A stretch of DNA of 64,000 bases from Elusimicrobiota bacterium (GTDB lineage: Bacteria > Elusimicrobiota > Endomicrobiia > Endomicrobiales > Endomicrobiaceae): assembly GCA_017528425.1 (NCBI GenBank), contig JAFXOV010000057.1, positions 1 through 64,000 of the forward strand, read 5' to 3'. Each line of letters begins with the position of its first letter. Position 1 is the stretch's first letter. The notes below the pieces were generated by a model. That model had not been told where the DNA came from. It saw nothing but the letters and a program-made list of their open reading frames with translations, and searched no databases. The position numbers and the translations under genes are program-made. Of the stretch, positions 25,201 to 34,300 are shown in pieces.

Positions 25201-28186
25201 AATAAAAGCCGTTAATCCGGAGATATATGAAAATTCATCTTTATCTAAAATAGATATAGAAAGACTTGTGGAATATGTTGAAAATAATTTTGTAGCCGAT
25301 GTTGAATATATCGGAACAAAATATGGAAATCTTTACAGGTGGAGCAATGAATCGGATAGTCCTGTAAGTTTTGAATGGACAATGCAGATGGCTATAGCGT
25401 ACGAAATGCTTGGCAATGAGTATAAAGCAGGTTTGATAATGTCGGATGTTGAAATTTATTCAAAGGCTATGGGCTTTGGCTCTCATATTCCGTATTCCGA
25501 TACGAACGGAGTTTATAATTATACATCTAACGGTTGGAAAGTATTTGCCGTTCCTGCTGTTTGTACATCGGTCGGTCAAAGAGTTCAATACGAGTATCAA
25601 AGTTTCTTCCTTCCTATAACCAGAATAAACGGTGAAAGTTATGATGTTAATACGACAAATGAGCAGAGATTGTATTTTGTCAGACAGGAAAGTTCCAATT
25701 GGAGAACATACGGAGCCAATGAAACAGTTAATTTATTAAATGCTAAGACGATAGAAATAGATGTAGAACTTTTGAACAACGTTCCTAATGCGTGTGTTCA
25801 ACTGCAATTATTGACGGTTGATCCGGAGGGACGTCAAAATTTAGAGGGAACATCGTTCGGACTTTATGATCAAAAATATTATTTTGATTCGGACGGTAAA
25901 TTGAAAATTAATCTTGATATGAGAGATTTTTTGGGAACGGAAACTTATGAATCTCCGGAAATGATAACAACAAATTTAGGATATATAAAATTAATAGTAA
26001 TCGCCGGTAAAACGAGTTTTGGTGAAACACTTAACACAAAATCCCTGGACTTGGACATAAAGAAAGTTACGATAACTTATGTGGATGGTTCAAGTAAAGT
26101 CTATACTTTGTTGGGAAATCCTTCAACTTCGCAGGAAGAAACTGCATCTACCCAACCTACAACTTCCATCTTGCCGGACACCGTAAAGTCAATCAACGAT
26201 ATGATATCAAACGGGCTTTTTACGATAAGGAAAGCTTTAACCGACATTATTAAAAAAGAAACATTTAAATCTTTTTTTGATCCTATAGGTTTTATAAATG
26301 CTCATGTAAATCCTAAAGGAGCAACTTTGTTGACTATATTTACGGCTCTTTCGTTCTTTATTATGTTTGGAATGTCTATGGCTTTGCTATATGGTTCATA
26401 CGTGTTCTTATGGCAACTGGTATTATCATTATCGGCATCAATTTTGGCAGCATTTGATGTTAATGTCGGTTCTCACATAATTATGGATTACAGACACTTA
26501 AAATCTGTCGGTTTGGCAGAAGCTATAAAGTTATACGGAAAAGAGAATGTTGCTATGGCTGAAGATGGAAGTGTTATAATTAATAACAGAGAACAACATA
26601 TTCCCGTATATGTAATAAACGATAAACCTAAAAACTCGGAAGAATTCAACTTCAAATCCGTTCCTGTTAAAATTAAAACCGAAAACGGTAAAGCTGTTAG
26701 ATGTTGGATAGGTAATTATGAAGGTTCAACCGTAATTTTCGCCGATGGTGTAAAATATGAAGCTATTGTCAAAGAGTTTAGTAAAACAAGACAATTTGAA
26801 ACAATATATTCCAAAAAGACCGCATTAAGAGCAAATGTGGATGTTATCGAAATAGATATGAATAATCCCGACAGAGAGTTAAGATATTCCGAGATGGGCA
26901 ATCCTATTATAGGTGTTAATATTTTAAAGACTGCAGACGGAATTGATTTGCAAAAAGAAATATCATTGCTTAAAAATAAAGCAACGGAAGCTGTTACAAT
27001 TAACCAAAATGTTGCAATTTATATAGATGATGTACCGGAAATATCCGCATCGCAAGATTTTATTAAGCTTGTAAATTCATTTGTAAACGGAAATTCTTTG
27101 GGTGCGAACGTAAAAATATTATTTACCGATAAATACATAGAAGAAACAATAATTCCTCTTTTAGAAAAAGAATATGGTAGCACAGAACAGGCAAAAGAAG
27201 AATTTATGAAAATTATTGAAAGTTTAAAAGGTGAAAATAAAGAAATTTCTTTGGTTTTGGATGAAGCGGGAAAAATGGAAACTTATAAGCAATACGGTAT
27301 ATTCTCTTATGTGATAAGCAAAGACAATTACAGTTATGAATATGTTGATACTGTTTCGTCAACAAAAACCAAAGCAAATTTTATTACAAATTTAAATCAA
27401 ATTAAAGCTGACGGCAACTTGTCGATAATAAAAGTAAGTGATTTTAAAAAGGAAATTTCAAAATCATCCGGCATATTTGCTTTCTTAAATTCTTCTTTGA
27501 ATTTAAAAGAAATGTTTGAGAAAAGGAGTATAGAGTTTATCAAACAAACGGCAAATAATTTTGATTTTAATCAAATACCGAATATAGATATAGAGTCAAT
27601 AGCACGAATTTCGTTCACTTCAAAAAATAAATTTGATGATTTGTCGGAATATTTGAACAGTTCGGATTCAATATCAATGTATTATTTGGGATTATCAACT
27701 GACGAGCAAAAGAATGTTTTTATAGAAGAAATTTTGAAGAGAGCTTTGGTTATAAACTATTTGAGGAACTTGGAACAAGATAATGTTTATTATGGATTGA
27801 AAGATAAAAATTTAGAGAATGTGTTGGCTAAAGCTTTATTTGAAAAAATTAAAAAAATATTTGAAAATGATAAAGAATTATTTAAAAACGGTAGATTCGA
27901 AGACAGTTTTGCAAATGTTGATACTAAAGGCATTGTGGAAACTTTTTATAAAAATCTAGAGGAAAAATTGAACCAAAAAATGCCTACGGCAACAGATGTT
28001 GAATTTGAATTATTACAAACAATATCTCAATTAACACAAAAAGCTTTTGAACAAAATGATTCTCAAGCTATAGACGACATAATTCATTTAATTCCTGCAT
28101 ACGCGGACAGGAATATAGAATTAAGAACGTCAAATGCTGCCGTGATGGAAATAAAAGCCGTTAAAGGTATTTTAAGTGCTGCATAA
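22226..28186 (+). CDS. Exported giant protein: TIKI/ChaN-like domain, alpha/alpha toroid, jelly-roll-like domain, ILSAA C-terminus
   Basis: 1,986 residues. The ATG is preceded by AAAGGA. The N-terminus is a signal peptide or anchor (KKICATITSACFIFTII...). Residues about 60-500 look like a TIKI/TraB/ChaN-type domain: VVINIQDLH (near 80), VYVEGG (near 109) and VLVAGGYHTDGI (near 469) match that superfamily's GE.H, E and G..H signatures. A membrane segment follows (724-747), then an alpha/alpha-toroid domain (about 772-1142) sharing STEHML, GLNDNSQALDTYSWG and EWTMQMA with the upstream giant protein, then a jelly-roll-like, possibly carbohydrate-binding domain (about 1145-1292), a membrane hairpin (1362-1415) and an unrecognised C-terminal region ending ILSAA. 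The function is unknown. Shared domains and position suggest work on the same glycan or envelope structure as the first giant protein. Confidence 0.9.
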   Translation: MNRKYTTLFKKICATITSACFIFTIIGNNLFAAVNADTMQSKKQYFELKDTNDLDSLFPSKYGKVVSYNNNSSDTVVINIQDLHCDYFVQKNIAYLIEEISKKYNIDNVYVEGGIGNVDTSLLANINPQYKQDILTMLLKDGKLTGTEYYSAINSKTDLLKGVEEKDLYLNNIVRLDTIIKSREEISVCLSKIDTEIDFLKSKYLKSKNKQFDKLLKQFENQEIPQDQFIIELFNYAKRNNISLKNYENLQVYLGLFNYSINNKKVQKELVDLLGNIKKVLSYNEYNQLAKLTSNFTDVQKLGMFVKEICVDNNINLSKEYPNVNKFFALKEQSLKYNPIELVKEERKLIDVLRTFLSDTETELEISYISDFEQFYKGYLTASLTATQWEYVKLGLDKFKELYAKYSVSNDIEKMEKYSKLLTEFYDVNTERNQIFIKKMELSNGSVSNHPIIQSSNILSSAKKIVVLVAGGYHTDGISELLNKKGISNITITPNITNSTQKSRTEYEYLVQQQAMSVKQMIALGLISNKSPKEQVLAVALSLLKNSNLDGININILAQQLNQIFSRNINISLTEEGKQIEVTFEDGSTQIIDVDKDIATVISDQDMQQLPARPLLQVSGDKLQTLLKQVANTVSKTTLNYGTDIFVPQVYQISEDVCLFMVENKLYLGNGAVWEIANSEYDGQALNGVEPVIYEYMPEYMQRSMLSKQRRNAIKRKLNFKSIILKIIPVILAIAITISAASCLLVKKTGSDNIYEPYTIESVDLSKEQQSFNAEIEDLLDQYYAGNGAYKSFVYSLINDKLPLISASGDDKYALVNIENLYDQALIALAYMQIGDTYKAAEVLSAIESKGNLYMSNLERRQKTGESVWVGIAAVQYKLLTGDSRFDGLINKVDSYLNKVYRSDGFYYGELSNRYVSTEHMLDILAYFNLRTLLYEDQTSAANEENRARLLEAAEYLYLNLYDSETGSFKRGLNDNSQALDTYSWGIQVLLSIKAVNPEIYENSSLSKIDIERLVEYVENNFVADVEYIGTKYGNLYRWSNESDSPVSFEWTMQMAIAYEMLGNEYKAGLIMSDVEIYSKAMGFGSHIPYSDTNGVYNYTSNGWKVFAVPAVCTSVGQRVQYEYQSFFLPITRINGESYDVNTTNEQRLYFVRQESSNWRTYGANETVNLLNAKTIEIDVELLNNVPNACVQLQLLTVDPEGRQNLEGTSFGLYDQKYYFDSDGKLKINLDMRDFLGTETYESPEMITTNLGYIKLIVIAGKTSFGETLNTKSLDLDIKKVTITYVDGSSKVYTLLGNPSTSQEETASTQPTTSILPDTVKSINDMISNGLFTIRKALTDIIKKETFKSFFDPIGFINAHVNPKGATLLTIFTALSFFIMFGMSMALLYGSYVFLWQLVLSLSASILAAFDVNVGSHIIMDYRHLKSVGLAEAIKLYGKENVAMAEDGSVIINNREQHIPVYVINDKPKNSEEFNFKSVPVKIKTENGKAVRCWIGNYEGSTVIFADGVKYEAIVKEFSKTRQFETIYSKKTALRANVDVIEIDMNNPDRELRYSEMGNPIIGVNILKTADGIDLQKEISLLKNKATEAVTINQNVAIYIDDVPEISASQDFIKLVNSFVNGNSLGANVKILFTDKYIEETIIPLLEKEYGSTEQAKEEFMKIIESLKGENKEISLVLDEAGKMETYKQYGIFSYVISKDNYSYEYVDTVSSTKTKANFITNLNQIKADGNLSIIKVSDFKKEISKSSGIFAFLNSSLNLKEMFEKRSIEFIKQTANNFDFNQIPNIDIESIARISFTSKNKFDDLSEYLNSSDSISMYYLGLSTDEQKNVFIEEILKRALVINYLRNLEQDNVYYGLKDKNLENVLAKALFEKIKKIFENDKELFKNGRFEDSFANVDTKGIVETFYKNLEEKLNQKMPTATDVEFELLQTISQLTQKAFEQNDSQAIDDIIHLIPAYADRNIELRTSNAAVMEIKAVKGILSAA

Positions 28187-28209
28187 TATTTGTGAACAGT
28201 TTAATAAAT

Positions 28210-28248
28210 AGGATAGAAAATTTATATTTTTTCTATCCTGTTTTTTTT
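28210..28248 (+). terminator. Rho-independent terminator
   Basis: AGGATAGAAAA (28210-28220) pairs with TTTTCTATCCT (28229-28239) around an 8-base loop and is followed by eight T. It closes the transcript of the second giant gene. Confidence 0.85.
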
Positions 28249-28272
28249 ATTAATAAAACTTTATAAATATAC

Positions 28273-28278
28273 TATAAT
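28273..28278 (+). promoter_or_regulatory. Possible -10 box upstream of the FtsH-like gene
   Basis: A perfect TATAAT lies 37 bases before the ATG, in AT-rich sequence just after the previous terminator. No convincing -35 box is seen at the right distance, so the call rests mainly on position. Confidence 0.35.
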
Positions 28279-28315
28279 ATACTAAATATGTAGAATTTTG
28301 TTTTTGGAGTAATAT

Positions 28316-30121
28316 ATGAGAAAATTAAAAATGTTTTTTATGGACCATTGGGGAAAAATATCAATAGTAGTTGCGACCGTTTTACTTATATATGTTTTTG
28401 TCTTTTTACTTTTAAGATTGGACTCCTATGCAAGATTAATGACATTAACATCTTTACCTATGTATATTCTTATGGGAGCAATTCAAGCCATAGTTTTTGT
28501 CGGTGCATATATGTTCTTTTTCAGCGGAGGTTTCTCGAAATTAAAAAAGAACAAAGTAAATGCAAGCAGAGTAAATGTTAAGTTTACTGATGTTATAGGT
28601 TTTGAAAATGCTAAAAAAGAAGCAATGGAAGTAGTTGATATAATAAAGGACAGCGCGAGAGTAAAAAAAATAGGCGGGAAACTTGTAAAAGGTATTTTGC
28701 TTATGGGCCCTCCGGGATGCGGTAAAACATTACTTGCAAAAGCTATTGCTACGGAAGCTAAAATGCCTTTTATTTCTATAGCAGGTAGTGAGTTTGTGGA
28801 AGTTTTTGTCGGAGTAGGTGCATCAAGAGTAAGAAAACTTTTTAAACAGGCAAGAAAACTTGCATATACTGAAGGCTCATGTATCATTTTTATAGACGAA
28901 ATAGATGTTATAGGTAGAGGAAGAACATTTTCTTATATGGGCGGTGGGGAAGAAACCAATAGTACTCAAAACCAACTGCTTGTTGAAATGGACGGTCTTG
29001 AAAGTACCGGTCAGAATATTATTGTTATAGCGGCAACAAATGCTAATGAGGGTGTGTTGGATAAAGCTCTTTTAAGACCGGGAAGGTTTGACAGAAAAAT
29101 ACAAATAACATTACCTACTCTAGAAGAAAGAGAAGATATTTTTAAATATTATTTAGGCAAAATAAAATCGGGAAATGATATAAATGTAAGGAAGTTAGCT
29201 TCCGGAACAAAATTTAAATCTCCTGCGGAAATAGAAAACATTGTAAAAGAAGCTGCTTTAATATCAACAAGGAATAAAAAACAATTTGTTGATATGGAAG
29301 ACTTGTCATTGGCTATGGATAGAGTAAATCTGGGTTTAGAGACCAGCCTTACCATGACAAAAGAGGAAAAAGAAATGACGGCATATCATGAAGCCGGTCA
29401 TGCCGTTGCCGTATACTTATTACATCCTACAGATGAAATTTTTAAAGCCACGATAAGATCAAGAGGCGGTGCATTAGGTTTCGTTTATCATACTCCGAAG
29501 GAAGAATTACATAATCAAAACAGAGAGCAGATGTTAGCATCTGTTATGGTTTCTCTAGGCGGTTATGTTGCCGAAAAAATAAAATACGGGACAACCTCTA
29601 CCGGAGTTTCGAGTGATTTTAGACATGCTATGGCGGTTGCAAATTCAATGGTATGGAATTTTGGTATGGGAACCAGAGGCTTTGTCGGTGATTTTACCGC
29701 AATTCCTAAAGACTGTATGTCTTCAAAACTTAAAGAAGAGTTGAATACCGAGACTATGGAGATAATGAATACTTGTTTGAACAAAGTAAATGAATGTTTA
29801 ACAAAGGAGTGGTCTATTGTTGAAGATTTGGCACAAGAAATGTTGAAAAAAGAAGAACTTACATATGCCGAAGTTGATGAAATATTTGTAAAGCATGGCA
29901 AAAGTAAAGTTATTTCCGATAAAGAATATATTGGTATAAAAGACTCATCCGATAAAAAAGAAACGGAAATTAAAGATGAAATACAAAATGAAGATAATGT
30001 AAAAAGTGAAGAAATAAAAACTAAAGAACCGAAAGCTGAAGAACAGAAAATAGACGGGCATAAAGCGGAAGAGTCGAAAGCGGAAAATTATAAGGCAGAA
30101 GAACAACAAAACAAAGAGTAA
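28316..30121 (+). CDS. FtsH-like membrane AAA+ zinc metalloprotease with minimal periplasmic loop
   Basis: 601 residues. Two membrane segments (about 15-35 and 45-70) are separated by only about 10-15 residues, whereas typical FtsH has a folded periplasmic domain of roughly 75 residues there. The AAA+ module shows GPPGCGKT (Walker A), FIDEID (Walker B), the pore-loop region [12 protein letters not shown] and the SRH segment [11 protein letters not shown]. The M41 protease has YHEAGHAVA (zinc HExxH) and SSDFRHA, matching the usual third-ligand Asp region. The C-terminus is a Lys/Glu-rich tail with EE.KAE-type repeats. TTTTTGGAG precedes the ATG. The catalytic residues look intact, so it should degrade membrane or cytosolic proteins using ATP. 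The lost periplasmic domain and the location among giant membrane proteins suggest a specialised paralogue, not necessarily the housekeeping FtsH. Confidence 0.92.
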   Translation: MRKLKMFFMDHWGKISIVVATVLLIYVFVFLLLRLDSYARLMTLTSLPMYILMGAIQAIVFVGAYMFFFSGGFSKLKKNKVNASRVNVKFTDVIGFENAKKEAMEVVDIIKDSARVKKIGGKLVKGILLMGPPGCGKTLLAKAIATEAKMPFISIAGSEFVEVFVGVGASRVRKLFKQARKLAYTEGSCIIFIDEIDVIGRGRTFSYMGGGEETNSTQNQLLVEMDGLESTGQNIIVIAATNANEGVLDKALLRPGRFDRKIQITLPTLEEREDIFKYYLGKIKSGNDINVRKLASGTKFKSPAEIENIVKEAALISTRNKKQFVDMEDLSLAMDRVNLGLETSLTMTKEEKEMTAYHEAGHAVAVYLLHPTDEIFKATIRSRGGALGFVYHTPKEELHNQNREQMLASVMVSLGGYVAEKIKYGTTSTGVSSDFRHAMAVANSMVWNFGMGTRGFVGDFTAIPKDCMSSKLKEELNTETMEIMNTCLNKVNECLTKEWSIVEDLAQEMLKKEELTYAEVDEIFVKHGKSKVISDKEYIGIKDSSDKKETEIKDEIQNEDNVKSEEIKTKEPKAEEQKIDGHKAEESKAENYKAEEQQNKE

Positions 30122-30891
30122 TGTTAAAAAAATTTTCATGTTTTTTATTCTCGATTTTTATGCTGTCTTCTTGTAATGTTTCCTTTCCTAAAGAAACATT
30201 GGAATTGGATGCGGTTAAATTAATAAAAGAAGAAACACAAAAAGATGTTTCCGTGCAAAAATGCGGGTCGACATTATATTTAGATGTTTGCTTTGATGAT
30301 CTCGTTACCAATGATGCCGAAAAAATTTCTGCAATTTACAAGGTTTTACAAAAAATAGTTTCAACAATTGTAAGGGTTCCGCTAAGTTCGGATGCAGACA
30401 TAAATTTTATTGTGATATCGGCATTTGATCCGAATTATCAAACTTTATTGAGATTGTTTGAAAATATTGACGATATAAAAAAATATTCGCATCAATATAT
30501 TTCAAGAGAAGATTATTCCGAAAGACAATTAATGGAATTGGAAGGTTCCGAAAAAGCTAAAGAAATTTTAGAAAACAAGTATGATATCTCACAGGAAGAG
30601 TACGTTGCCAGATTAATAATTTCACAATTGAATAATACTGCAAGAACAAATCCTTTTTTAACGGTACTTATACAAGCTTTGAACTTAAGATTTTCTAAAA
30701 TTGAAGATAATATTTTTTATTTTCTTACTTCAAGGAAACTTGATAATGATGAGTTGAAGGTTATATTGGAAAAAATGCTTGAAAAAGAGGTGGTTAAAAA
30801 TATACAAAAGTACAAGCTTTTTTCCATAAAATCGGCTATACTTAAAGATGAAGAAAATAATATTATTTTAACTATACCGATAAAAGCATAA
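30121..30891 (+). CDS. Predicted lipoprotein of unknown function
   Basis: 256 residues. The ATG shares one base with the stop of the FtsH-like gene (TAATG), indicating translational coupling. The N-terminus is a lipoprotein signal, KKFSCFLFSIFMLSSC, with the lipobox Cys at about residue 18. The rest is mixed alpha/beta and charged, with no motif I recognise. Its operon position suggests that it works with, or is a substrate or adaptor of, the FtsH-like protease. Confidence 0.8.
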   Translation: MLKKFSCFLFSIFMLSSCNVSFPKETLELDAVKLIKEETQKDVSVQKCGSTLYLDVCFDDLVTNDAEKISAIYKVLQKIVSTIVRVPLSSDADINFIVISAFDPNYQTLLRLFENIDDIKKYSHQYISREDYSERQLMELEGSEKAKEILENKYDISQEEYVARLIISQLNNTARTNPFLTVLIQALNLRFSKIEDNIFYFLTSRKLDNDELKVILEKMLEKEVVKNIQKYKLFSIKSAILKDEENNIILTIPIKA

Positions 30892-30895
30892 AACT

Positions 30896-31324
30896 ATGAA
30901 AAAGATAATATCTTTAATAATTACTCTTTTGTTTGTTTTTAATTTGTTGCCGTCTGTTTTTGCTATGCAACAAGAAACCGTTGATATAAACGGTTTTGAT
31001 AATTTTTCTATTGAACAAGTACAAAAAACATTTTCAAATACATTATCTCAAGAACAAGCTTCCGATAATCAGAACAATGAAGAACAAAATTTATATTTAA
31101 ATGAAATTTTTTGTAATGTTCAAAATATTTCATCTCTGAAATTAAGTTTTACTTCAAATGTTTTATTTTCGGAAAGCAACGGATATGGCTTAAATTATTT
31201 GTATCAGTACAAACTGTTTGAAAAAAAATTTCAATCGGATGGTATTAGCGAATATAAAATAAATTTTAATTCGTATATTGCTACGGCTTTGTTTGATATT
31301 TACGGAGTAATGTTTTATATATGA
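30896..31324 (+). CDS. Small secreted protein of unknown function
   Basis: 142 residues, starting four bases after the preceding stop. A classical signal peptide is present (MKKIISLIITLLFVFNLLPSVFA). The mature part is Asn/Gln/Phe/Tyr-rich with no recognised domain. It is the last gene of the FtsH-like operon; a terminator begins six bases after its stop. Confidence 0.75.
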   Translation: MKKIISLIITLLFVFNLLPSVFAMQQETVDINGFDNFSIEQVQKTFSNTLSQEQASDNQNNEEQNLYLNEIFCNVQNISSLKLSFTSNVLFSESNGYGLNYLYQYKLFEKKFQSDGISEYKINFNSYIATALFDIYGVMFYI

Positions 31325-31329
31325 TTATA

Positions 31330-31359
31330 AGGCTGACATTTTATGTCAGTCTTTTTTTT
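31330..31359 (+). terminator. Rho-independent terminator between the secreted protein gene and the third giant gene
   Basis: AGGCTGACAT (31330-31339) pairs with ATGTCAGTCT (31343-31352; one G-T pair) around a TTT loop and runs into eight T. It lies inside the longest possible frame of the following gene, so that gene must start downstream at 31372. Confidence 0.9.
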
Positions 31360-31371
31360 ATGGAGATAAAA

Positions 31372-34300
31372 ATGAATAAATTAAAAAAAATGGTATCTGC
31401 GATAATTTCGTTATCGCTAATGATTACAACCTTACCTGTAAATTCTTTTTCCGCTTCATACCCTGTATTACCGCAATACGATTTCAGTAATTTTGCAAAA
31501 ATAACATCGGCCAATTTTTGTGAAAACAGTGATACTACTGTTATAAATATTCAAGATTTGCATAATAATAAAGAAGTTCAGGATAACATTTGTAAGTTAT
31601 TGGAAAAATTAAATTCTCAATGCGAAAACTTGGATGTATATATAGAAGGTGCAAGTATTCCTATAGACTACAACGAACTTTCATCTTCTATGACAAAAGA
31701 GGAAGTGTCTGTTTTAATGAATGCCTTATATGCTAATGATAAACTTTCCGGTGCCGAGTTTTTCGGATACCAAAATAATAAAGTATTAAAGCCGACGGAA
31801 CAAAAAAATATTTATGACGAAAATATACAGAATTACTCTTTCCTAATAAAAAATAAACAAAAAATAAACGAACTGTTGAACGAGAAATATACAAAAATCA
31901 GAAGATTAGATGATTATTTGGAAAAAGAGCAAAGGAAAACTTTAAAGTTTTATAATGCTTACTTGAATAAGAAAATATCTTCTGAACAATTCTATGGAAA
32001 AATACTTCAAGAATTGAACAGAAGAAAAATTTCTACGTTAAGATATATAAATACAAAGTTGTATCTGGATATCTTAAATGCAAACAAGACTATAAATCAG
32101 AAAGCGGCGGAAAGACAACTTCAGACGGTTGTTACCAATTTGAAAAATACTATTACATACCAAGAATATGTTAATCTTTTGCAAGATTCAAAAAACTTGT
32201 CGGACATAAATGTTATTTTTGCTTACTTGTCTGCAAATATTAAAGACTCCGATAAAATTACAAAATATCCGGATTTGTTTAGATTAATAAGTTTAAGAGA
32301 ATTATCTTCTTTAATAAATCCGTTGGAGTTAATCGAAGAAGAAAATCAAATGATGGAAGATATTTTGCTCTCTTACAGCAAAACTACCGGTAATAAGGAT
32401 GTTGTATTTATAAATTTGTTTTTTCAGATATATAAAAAATTATTGTTGGCAAGTATATCTTCGAATGAGTATGTTTATTATAAACAAAATTATAAGAATT
32501 TTGTCAGGCTTTATTCCAAATATGTTCAGAATGATGATTTGTTTAATTTGTACAGATACCTTGTGGTTGCGGAAAACTTTAACGAATTAAATATTCAAAG
32601 AAATATAACATTTGTTAATAGTCTCGTTCCCGAAAATAAAAACGATGAAGTAAAGAATAATTACAGAGGTAAATTTTATAATATAAATAAGATTTTATCG
32701 GGTCTAAACAAAATAAAAAATATTAAAGTTATAATTTCAGGCGGATTTCACACGGAAGGTATAAATGAACTTTTGAAAGCAAAAAAAGTTTCCTATATTA
32801 CTCTCACACCTAATGTTAAAGAAACGGATTCCTTATATGAACAAAATTATTTGGATAGTATCGTGGAACAAGCCGAAGTTGATATAAATGCAATATCAAA
32901 AAAACCGTTTTCCGAACAGGCACGTAATATCATAGCCGATAATATCGTTTCTTCTTTGGGTTCTATATTGGAACAATTGAAAACGAAATCCGATATAACA
33001 GCCGAAGAAATTGAACAAATTAACAAAATTATTGAAGATATTATTAAAGCAAATGAAATTGATGATATTGTTCAGTTTGATATTAACAGTAATGGCACGG
33101 CAACTGTAACTGTTGAAGGTAAAGTTTATACTTTAAATTATAAAACCGGCACAGTAAAATCCGGAGACAGCTTTGCTACAACGCTTGCTAAAAATATAAA
33201 AATATTAATAAAGGAAGCTTTTAAGAACCCTTCAATAAGATCGTTTTTGGTGGTTAATGCGCAGGATAAGAGACTAACTAAAACCGTTTCGGGTGAATAT
33301 GTAAGGTTGGCGGAAGAACTTTTGATGAATCATAACATATTACTTCCCGGTATTACCAATTATGTTTTGGAAAAGATTTTCTTGGATCATGATACAAATG
33401 GAGATATTAATGAATATGAAGTCATAAATTCGGCATTAGAAAATGTTGCTCAAAGTGAGTTTGCTAATGCGGAAATAATTGTAAGTAAGACCGGAAGCCT
33501 TTTCGGTGTTACTCCGGACGGATACGGAAAAACAGAAGAATACGGTTCGTTGTTTTATGTTGTGTGGAATAAAAATGCAAGCGGTAATTATGAAGCAAGC
33601 AGAATATTAATATCTGATGTTTTTCTTAAGTATTTAGAAGATCAGGGATATTCTAAAAAAGAGTTGGAAGAAGTTTTCAGAAATATATTTATTCATGAAA
33701 GATTGGAAATGCTTGCGCTTACCGGACAAAGTGAAAGTTTTAACAAATATGTTTTATCACATAAACTTTCTGCCACGTCCGACTCGTTTCATAAATATAT
33801 AAAGTCCGTTTCGTTCAAAAATATGCTTGCAGAATACAAAATGAGTCCGAATAATCATGAAAAGCAAAAATCCCTTTTAAATGTATTGGATAATCTTATA
33901 TCTTCTGTCAATAGGGAAAATTCCGAATATTCCGATGTTATTTCCGTTTCTTCTCTTGAAGACGGTAATGAAGAATACACAGAGGACGTTGTGGAAGCTT
34001 TCTTGTCAATAAGAGCCGGAGATAATGATATTATTGCAAACTACAACGAAAAGTTGATAGCAAAAATTGTTTCTTTAATAGACAATTTAATTGGTTCCGA
34101 ATCCTATAAAGACGAAAATCAAATAAATGATTTGATAGATAATATAAACAGTATAACCATTGCTTACAGAAAAGAAAGCAGATATATTATGGATGTTAAT
34201 TTTGCAAAAGAAATAAAAGAGGCATTGGCTAAAAATTTTGATATACCTTCGGAAAGAGTTAACGAAATATCCATAAATGTTTGCGAGATACAAGAAAAAG

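Noticed and set aside
33385-33420. EF-hand-like DHDTNGDINEYE as evidence of a calcium-regulated protein
   Set aside because: It is a single loop with no paired second hand recognised; noted in the gene entry only.
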